Below are positions 57,523 through 64,000 of a stretch of DNA of 64,000 nt, one piece after another. The notes under the pieces were generated by a model. The model was not told the DNA's origin. It worked only from the letters and a program-made list of their open reading frames with translations, and made no database searches. Positions within the stretch are counted from its first letter, which is position 1. Every line of letters begins with the position of its first letter. The stretch comes from Draconibacterium sp. (GTDB taxonomy: Bacteria; Bacteroidota; Bacteroidia; Bacteroidales; Prolixibacteraceae): assembly GCA_016705335.1 (NCBI GenBank), contig JADIYN010000019.1:57185-121184 (forward strand). Direction: 5' to 3'. A program made the position numbers and the translations under genes.

Positions 57523-59071
57523 TTAATTTTTATGGTTAGCAATTTCATCAACCACAAGAAAAGTGTAATCACAAATTCGTTTCATTTTATGGTAATCTAT
57601 TTTATCAAAATCATCGCCGGGTTTATGGTAATCTTCATGCAGACCAGTTGAAACTGCCAGCACGGGAATTCCATTTTTATAGAAATTATACTGATCGCTG
57701 CTTTCCATAAATTCATCCGTCAACGCATCGCTGGGAATCAAACCCAGTTTTTTGCAAATTTTGTTGCTGACATTTGTAAGTACCTGACTGTTATCACCTG
57801 TAATAATGTAAATTCCATTTGGGCCGGCCAAACTTTTTTCAGGGTTATCAACTTTTTCAAGCTCTTTTTCTGCTGAGCGCCCAACCATATCAAGATTAAT
57901 ATTTGCAACTGTTTTTTTGAGCGGGAAAACCGGATTTTGTGTATAATATTCCGAACCTACCAAACCCTTTTCTTCGGCAGTTACCCACGCAAAAACTATG
58001 CTCCGGCGGGGTTTCTTTTTCATTTTCGAAAATGCCCCTGCAATTTCAAGTAAAGCCACAGTTCCCGAACCGTTATCATCGGCGCCGTTATTTATTTCGC
58101 CTTTTCCGGTAATTCCAACATGATCGTAATGGGCTGTTAATATCACACATTCGTTTTTCAAAACAGGGTCGCTGCCTTCAACAATTGCGATTATGTTTTC
58201 GCCATAAACCTTTTCAATTTTTTTTGTTACCTGAATTTTGCCTGTAACTTTTTCTATTTCAAAAGAATTTGGTTTTCCTGATGTATTTATTTCCTGTTGA
58301 ATTTCTTTAAGATTTTTTCCTGACTCCTGCAAAATTTCGTCGGCTATTTCAATGTTTGCCAGGATAATATTGCTTCCCGGCATTTCTTCTTTAATTGAAC
58401 CTTCAGTTTGCCAAGTTCCCTGTGAAGCATAATCCTTGACCATTTCGAACCAGTCATTATTTGCGTTCAATGGATCAGGAACAAGGATAATTGCACTGGC
58501 ACCCGACATAAAAATGTGTGCCAGCTTTCCCATTTCCATCTTTGTAATGTCTTCATCATCTTTGCTATCGCCTGCCATTTCAGGGTTGCGGGTCATTATC
58601 ACCACTGCTTTATCTTTTAGCTCAAGACCATTGTAATCGTTATAACCGGTTTCGTTGTTTTTATAAGCATAACCGGCAAATACAATTTTGGCATTTATTG
58701 TATCATTATTAAGCGAACCCGGAAAGTATAGATTTCATTGCTTTTAAATTTTGTTTCACCGTTTAAGTTTTTCAATTTGAAAATGTGTTTTCTTTTTCAG
58801 TTTGAATGGTTTGCATATTTACAGGTTGGGTAAAATTTACTCCGCCGGGTTTTGATCCCATTTGCAAACATTGCGATTTCAGGTATTCAGCAGTAATTTC
58901 GAGTCCCGGGATTTGTGTTCCAAAATCACGTCCCTGCATGTAATCGCTGGCAATAAATTCCAAATGTGCTTTCAGTTCATTTTCGGTAATAGATTTTAAC
59001 TCCTTTTTCTGCGAAAACGAAATTGTTACGGTAAGTGCAAAATACAGGGTAATAAATATTCTTGATTTCAT
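57523..59071 (-). CDS. M28-family zinc peptidase, exported (two frameshifts)
   Basis: A metallopeptidase with signal MKSRIFITLYFALTVTISFS and a protease-associated insert. Breaks near 58780 and 58722 are repaired by one T each (ENTFFKLKNLNGET; IYTFPGSLNND). The zinc ligands appear in AHYDHVGI, NGADDNGSG, TAEEKGLVG, NLDMVGR and the final GLHEDYHKPGDD. It is a tandem paralogue of the gene immediately upstream, with the same domain order. Its role is likely periplasmic peptide trimming. Confidence 0.87.
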
Positions 59072-59090
59072 CTTAATTCGATTTTGAGTT

Positions 59091-60662
59091 TTATTTTTTG
59101 AAGGTTTTGAGTTTTTTATGATTGGCAATTTCAAGTCCCACTAAAAAGCTAAGATCGGCCACCCGTTTCATTTTATCGAAATTAATGCGCGAAACCTCAT
59201 CGGTAGCTTTATGATAATCTGCATGATAACCTGTAGAGTAATTCAAAATTGGTACTCCATTTTTGTGAAATGAGAAATGGTCGCTACTGCGCAGGAAATT
59301 TGTTGGCAACGAATAGTCGGGAATTAAACCAAGTGAATGGCAGATGGTACTGTTTATCTTTTTTATTTCAGGACAATAGTCATTGGTTAAAGTGTAAAGC
59401 CCGTCAAAATCTTTTACCACTTTTGGCGATTTACTCCAAACTGTATCACGCCGTTCAAAAACCCTCCCGTCCATGTCGATATTAATGCAGGCGACTGTTT
59501 TTTCCATAGAGAACAGAGGGTTTTCGGCATAAAATTGCGAACCGAGCATTCCAACTTCTTCGTTGGTTACCCACAAAAAAACTATGCTGCGTTTTGGTTT
59601 TTTCTCCAATCCTGCAAATGCTTCCGCAACTTCCAAAAGAGTAACCGTTCCCGAACCGTTGTCATCGGCCCCGTTAAAAACATCGCCATTTTCGTCAATT
59701 CCCAAATGATCATAATGTGCCATAAAAACTACACATTCGTTTTTTAAAACCGGGTCGCTGCCCTCAACAACCCCGATTACATTTTTACCTTGAAAGTGTT
59801 CAGTTTTACTTTTTACTTTGATATTTGCTCTTATTCCTTCAATTGGAAATGAATTCGATTTATTATTCTCCGAAATTTTATAAAGCAGGTTTTTGAGTTC
59901 ACCACTTTTCCCAAGCATTAAATCTGCCTGATATGAAGTTGTTAGTACAAATGAATTTTTTTCCCGAGGGTTTTTTTCGGGAAATTCAAGATTAAAATCA
60001 ATCCTGTCAATCCAACTTCGGATTCGGTTATAAATGTTGTTTTCCTGGTCTAAAGGACTGTTGATTAAAATAACTCCAACGGCACCCGCTTCAAAAGCAT
60101 TTTTTACTTTACTGGTTTCCAGTTGGTTATTCCAATGTGGTAATTCTTTGGTTTGAAACCATGCGGGCGTACCAATAGAAAACATGACTATTTTTCCACG
60201 AATATCTAAAGTTTTAAATTCATCGTAACCAGATTTTTCATCAATAAAACCAAACCCTGCAAAAACAATTTCGGCATTGGAAATGTCAATATCGCTTTCT
60301 TGCGGCAATCCAATTATCGAGTCGGTTTTAAAGATTACATTTCCTTTGGTATTTGTAATTTCAAGAGATAAATTTTCATAATCGGGTTGTGACGAAACAA
60401 TTGGAATAATTTGAAAATAGTCATCGGCTCCATCTGCAAGTCCAATACTTTTTGCGTTTGTTTTAAGATAATCAGCGGCAATATCCAATCCGTTTATTGA
60501 TGTTCCAAACGATCTTCCCTGTAAACTATCGGATGATAAAAAAGTCAAGTGACGTTTTAAATCTTCAACATTAATTCTTTCTAACCCTGATTTTTGTCCA
60601 TAACAAATTGATTGTACAAAAAGAAGGAACAGAATATTTTGAACCGATTTTGCGAACGACAT
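59091..60662 (-). CDS. M28-family zinc peptidase, exported
   Basis: An intact 523-residue exopeptidase of family M28. The signal peptide is at residues 1-22. A protease-associated domain (about 115-270) interrupts the front part. Catalytic and zinc ligands are MAHYDHLGI, GADDNGSGTVTLLEVA, VTNEEVGMLG, CINIDMDGR and YHADYHKATDE. It begins the pair with the downstream paralogue, which starts 19 bases after its stop. One duplication probably produced both. Confidence 0.9.
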   Translation of the reverse strand: MSFAKSVQNILFLLFVQSICYGQKSGLERINVEDLKRHLTFLSSDSLQGRSFGTSINGLDIAADYLKTNAKSIGLADGADDYFQIIPIVSSQPDYENLSLEITNTKGNVIFKTDSIIGLPQESDIDISNAEIVFAGFGFIDEKSGYDEFKTLDIRGKIVMFSIGTPAWFQTKELPHWNNQLETSKVKNAFEAGAVGVILINSPLDQENNIYNRIRSWIDRIDFNLEFPEKNPREKNSFVLTTSYQADLMLGKSGELKNLLYKISENNKSNSFPIEGIRANIKVKSKTEHFQGKNVIGVVEGSDPVLKNECVVFMAHYDHLGIDENGDVFNGADDNGSGTVTLLEVAEAFAGLEKKPKRSIVFLWVTNEEVGMLGSQFYAENPLFSMEKTVACINIDMDGRVFERRDTVWSKSPKVVKDFDGLYTLTNDYCPEIKKINSTICHSLGLIPDYSLPTNFLRSSDHFSFHKNGVPILNYSTGYHADYHKATDEVSRINFDKMKRVADLSFLVGLEIANHKKLKTFKK

Positions 60663-60810
60663 TTTTAATCAGAGTGATTTGAATTTCCGAAATATTTAAA
60701 GTTATATTTGCTACCTGTTGTAATTTTGGTAAAAATGCAAATTAATATTTTCGAATTCTGATTTTATTTAAAAAAAGAAATTTGAATATAACTATATGAA
60801 GTTGGAAAAT

Positions 60811-60834
60811 AAAAAAGGAAGCTTAATACTTCCT
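60811..60834 (-). terminator. Terminator after the tRNA cluster
   Basis: On the minus strand AGGAAG and CTTCCT flank a 7-base loop and are followed by six T. It lies just past the last tRNA-Gly copy. Confidence 0.65.
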
Positions 60835-60844
60835 TCTAAATTCT

Positions 60845-60925
<81 letters not shown>

Positions 60926-60928
60926 AAT

Positions 60929-61006
60929 TGGTACCCGGGGCAGGACTTCCCGCCTGACAGAGTAGTTAGGCAGGGAACCCGTACGAAGATAATGTTCATT
61001 GGATTT
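60929..61006 (-). pseudogene. 3' half of a tRNA-Leu with a palindromic insert in the T-arm
   Basis: The segment begins in the 3' anticodon stem (AAATCCAATGAACATTAT), continues through the variable arm and ends CCCCGGGTACCA, matching the tRNA-Leu(UAA) at 61136-61215. A 26-base insert at 60949-60974 with inverted ends CCCGCCT...AGGCAGG splits the T-loop between GGGTTC and AAGTCC. The 5' half is missing. It is four bases from the tRNA-Gly copy below it. Confidence 0.75.
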
Positions 61007-61017
61007 ATAAAACAAAT

Positions 61018-61050
61018 AAAAAAGCCTTCCGAAAATCTTCGAAAGGCTTT
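61018..61050 (-). terminator. Terminator inside the tRNA cluster
   Basis: AAAGCCTTCCGAAAA and TTCGAAAGGCTTT pair to a stem of about 11 bp, followed on the minus strand by six T. It separates the tRNA-Gly at 61060-61131 from the damaged copies downstream, which would then be poorly transcribed. Confidence 0.8.
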
Positions 61051-61059
61051 ATAAAGTTG

Positions 61060-61131
<72 letters not shown>

Positions 61132-61135
61132 AATT

Positions 61136-61215
61136 GGATTTAGGACTTGAACCCGCACGAACATAATGTTCATTGGATTTTAAGTCCAACGTGTCTACCA
61201 TTCCACCACCCGGGC
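61136..61215 (-). tRNA. tRNA-Leu(UAA) with an aberrant 3' acceptor end
   Basis: The 5' acceptor GCCCGGG, D-arm, anticodon loop CTTAAAA (anticodon UAA), long variable arm and T-arm are recognisable. The 3' end should read about CCCGGGTACCA; here it is TAAATCC, running straight into the next tRNA-Gly. One T is missing from the D-loop GAATGG. The acceptor stem cannot close as written. Confidence 0.75.
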
Positions 61216-61270
61216 ATCCTGATTATTTTAATGAACAATAAAAGAAGCTTCAAAACCTCTTTTATAATAT

Positions 61271-61344
<74 letters not shown>

Positions 61345-61376
61345 GTATTTTAATGAACCTGTTTTTTAAAGTGGTG

Positions 61377-61407
61377 CAAATATATTGCTATTTTTTTATC
61401 TCACAAA
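61377..61407 (-). promoter_or_regulatory. Promoter of the tRNA cluster
   Basis: On the minus strand TTTG (61407-61404), 19 bases, then TATATTTG (61384-61377): both boxes match the Bacteroidota housekeeping consensus TTTG-N19-TAnnTTTG exactly. The first tRNA begins 33 bases downstream. Confidence 0.85.
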
Positions 61408-61430
61408 ATTATAAAAATAAAATATCAGCT

Positions 61431-64000
61431 TTATTTCAACCCTGTAAATTTCTTAATTTCATTTAACTTATTTAGCGCTTAATTGGGGTTAAGTTGTTGA
61501 TATCCAAGCCTGTAATTTCGTCCTTATTTGTTTCAAAACCGGGTCGTCTAACTGGAAAAGCTAAGTTGCATACCTTCGCGTTTGTCTCTTATTTCGCCCA
61601 ATGGTTTCGAAAGGCTCCTTTTTCTCTTCCGCCTTCCAGTTTTACAAGGGATTTGCTCGGCACGTTTTATGACTGATTTCGGCATTCCGGCCATTCCGGC
61701 AACGTGGATACCAAAACTGTGGTTGCTCCCGCCCCGGACAAGCTTACGCAAAAACATCACTTTATTCCCGACCTCTTTTATCGACACATTAAAGTTTTTT
61801 ACCCTTGGAAATGCGCCTTCCATTTCGTTTAACTCGTGATAGTGCGTTGCAAAAAGTGTTTTTGCTTTCGTTTCGGGATGTTCGTGCAAATATTCAACCA
61901 CCGACCAGGCAATTGAAATACCATCGTAGGTTGAAGTTCCACGGCCCAGCTCATCAAACAGAATCAAACTTCTGTCCGACACATTGTTCAGAATACTTGC
62001 CGCTTCATTCATTTCAACCATAAAAGTTGATTCGCCTAAAGAAATATTATCGGAAGCGCCAACACGTGTAAATATTTTATCGACAAACCCGATTTCCGCA
62101 AGTTCGGCGGGTACAAATGAGCCCATTTGAGCCAGTAACACTATTAAAGCAGTTTGCCTAAGCAGCGCAGATTTACCAGCCATGTTCGGCCCGGTTATTA
62201 TTATGATTTGTTGATCTTCCTGATCAAGAATGACATCATTTGAAATGTACGATTCGCCCATAGGCAACTGGTGTTCGATAACCTGGATGGCGTCCGCCTT
62301 TAATGACGATTGTCTTTCGAATCATTAATTGTCAGGTCGAGAATAACCATACTCGAACTGGCAGTAGAGGAAAACGATAAAGACAATCGATTTGACCAGA
62401 ATATGTAGCATTCAGTTGAATCGCCGGAATGTATTCGGCAAGTGCAAAACCAAATCATTGAAAAGACTAACTTCCATCGATAGAATTTTTCTTCGGCACC
62501 CAGAATTTTTGATTCGTATTCTTTTAGTTCTTCGGTAATGTAGCGTTCGGCACCAACCAGAGTTTGCTTGCGAATCCAATCAGGCGGAACTTTATCTTTA
62601 TGTGTGTTCCTGACTTCGATATAGTAGCCAAAACATTGTTGAAAGTGATTTTCAAAGCTGGAATCCCGCATTTTCACCTTCGCGTTCCTGCATTTTTGCC
62701 AGGAAATCTTTTCCAGAAAAGCCATTTCGCGCAGATCATCAAGTTCATGCGAAACACCCTGCAATTACACGTCCTTTGTTCACCAATGTTGGTGGATCTG
62801 ATGATTTCTTTTTGATTTCATCCGGATCAAATCGCAGGGATTTAGCTGTTCAGCAAAACGTTTCAGCTCCGGGTTTTCAACTGGCTGAACAGGCATTTTT
62901 TAATGGGAACAATCGCCTGAAAAGCATGTTTTAACTGCACCACTTCCGCGCGGATTGATCCTGACAACCGCAACTTTCGAAATAAGTCGTTCCAAATCGC
63001 CCATCTGTCGCAATTGTTCTTCCAGATCTTCTTTCAGATTTCGATCTTTCACCAAAAATTCAACCACATCTTGCCGATTGTTGATTGGTGCAATATCTTT
63101 CAAAGGCAGGGCAATCCAACGTTTCAGTAAACGCGCTCCCATCGGCGAAATGGTTTTGTCGATCACCTGAACCAGCGTTTTGCGCCTTCGTTAATGGATG
63201 AAAAAAGTTCGAGGTTGCGAATGGTAAAGCGGTCGAGCCAAACGAAATTATCTTCTTCAATGCTGCACAGGTTGACAACATGGCTTAGTCTGTGGTGTTG
63301 CGTAAAATCAAGATAATGCAAAATTGCGCCTGCAGAAATAATTCCCAGCTGCAGTTCGTGGACGCCAAAACCTTTTAATGATTTGGTTTCGAAATGGCGC
63401 ATCAGCCGGTCGTTGGCGGCATCTTCAGTATAAACCCAGTCTTCCTGGGAAAAAGTATAATATTTCCGAAAAATGCAGTAAATTCTTTCCTTTCCTTTTT
63501 GAAACAAAACTTCTTTAGGCTGAAACGAACTGAGCAATTTATCGATGTATTCAAAGAACCCTCGGCAGTCAGAAATTCTCCGGTTGAAATATCAAAAACG
63601 CAATCCCGGCTAATTTTTTATCGAAATGAACTGAAGCCAAAAAGTTGTTTTCGCGGTTTTCCAAAATATTGTCGTTGATTGAAACGCCGGGAGTTACCAA
63701 CTCGGTAATTCACGTTTTACAATATGTTTTGGTCATTTTGGATCTTCGAGCTGCTCGCAAATAGCGAACCGCTGCACCCGAACGAACCAATTTGGGCAGA
63801 TAAGTATCGAGAGCGTGGTACGGAAATCCGGCCAATTCAACATAGCTGGCCAGAGCCATTGGCACGACGGTTAAGTGTAATTCCCAGGATTCCGGAAGCC
63901 CGAATGGCATCTTCGCCAAAAGTTTCATAAAAATCGCCCACCCTGAACAACAAAACGGCATCAGGATGTTTTCCTTGACAGCATAATACTGCTTCATCAA
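61431..64000 (-). CDS. mutS: DNA mismatch repair protein MutS (N-terminus cut by the edge; at least eight frameshifts)
   Basis: MutS recognises base mismatches and recruits MutL. The window starts near residue 20 (LMKQYYAVK). The mismatch-reading Phe-x-Glu motif is in GDFYETFGEDA, the lever and clamp regions follow in several frames, Walker A is GPNMAGKSALLRQ near 62180, Walker B/signature DELGRGTSTYDG near 61935 and ATHYHEL near 61840. After repair of two breaks near 61560-61500 the C-terminus reads LDDPVLKQIRDEITGLDINN and ends FTGLK at 61431. Repairs are spread over the whole gene. I read them as poor sequence quality at this end, not a true mutator, but I cannot exclude decay. Confidence 0.9.

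Overview
The window is 64 kb of an AT-rich genome from a member of the Bacteroidota, probably class Bacteroidia and close to marine or anaerobic Marinilabiliales/Prolixibacteraceae. Evidence for this is a SusC/SusD pair, sulfatases, a LytS/LytTR two-component pair, a B-type succinate dehydrogenase/fumarate reductase operon with a single membrane subunit, and promoters of the TTTG-N19-TAnnTTTG kind typical of the phylum. The genus is an inference.

Layout. 1-13 kb: mostly minus-strand housekeeping genes (mfd, a secreted peroxiredoxin, pyrF, prfA, purM, a long-chain acyl-CoA ligase), with a GntP-type permease beside an arylsulfatase and a small DUF4160-DUF2442 pair. 13-28 kb: an HD phosphohydrolase, a second sulfatase, gpmI, a TonB-dependent receptor, a LytS/LytTR pair, a LysE-family exporter and a CPBP protease. 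28-32 kb: the sdhC-sdhA-sdhB operon. 31.8-37.4 kb: a compact methyl-transfer locus with a corrinoid protein, a URO-D-type methyltransferase fused to two thioredoxin-like domains, a homocysteine methyltransferase and a CobW/G3E GTPase, next to a divergent AraC regulator. 37.5-57.4 kb: carbohydrate genes (two Gfo/Idh/MocA oxidoreductases, a TIM-barrel sugar isomerase, two DUF6807 proteins, SusC/SusD, a ThuA protein, a second URO-D-like protein, an AraC regulator and a large GH2 enzyme with a LamG-type insert). 57.5-64 kb: tandem M28 peptidases, a disturbed tRNA-Gly/tRNA-Leu cluster and mutS running off the right edge.

How the genes may work together. The carbohydrate cluster looks like a locus that hydrolyses a glycan outside the cytoplasm (GH2, SusCD uptake) and then processes the sugars by oxidation and isomerisation. 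The methyl-transfer locus next to it carries the parts needed to move a methyl group from an unknown donor onto a corrinoid and then onto homocysteine. A link between the two, for example demethylation of methylated sugars, is speculation.

Sequence quality. About 20 reading-frame breaks lie outside mutS, including in genes expected to be essential, and most are repaired by adding one A or T to a homopolymer. They are best read as base-calling errors. I therefore give joined coordinates for these genes and note each break. Three lesions do not fit that pattern: an in-frame TAA in the GntP permease, a loss of about 80 codons inside prfA, and palindromic inserts in two tRNA genes.
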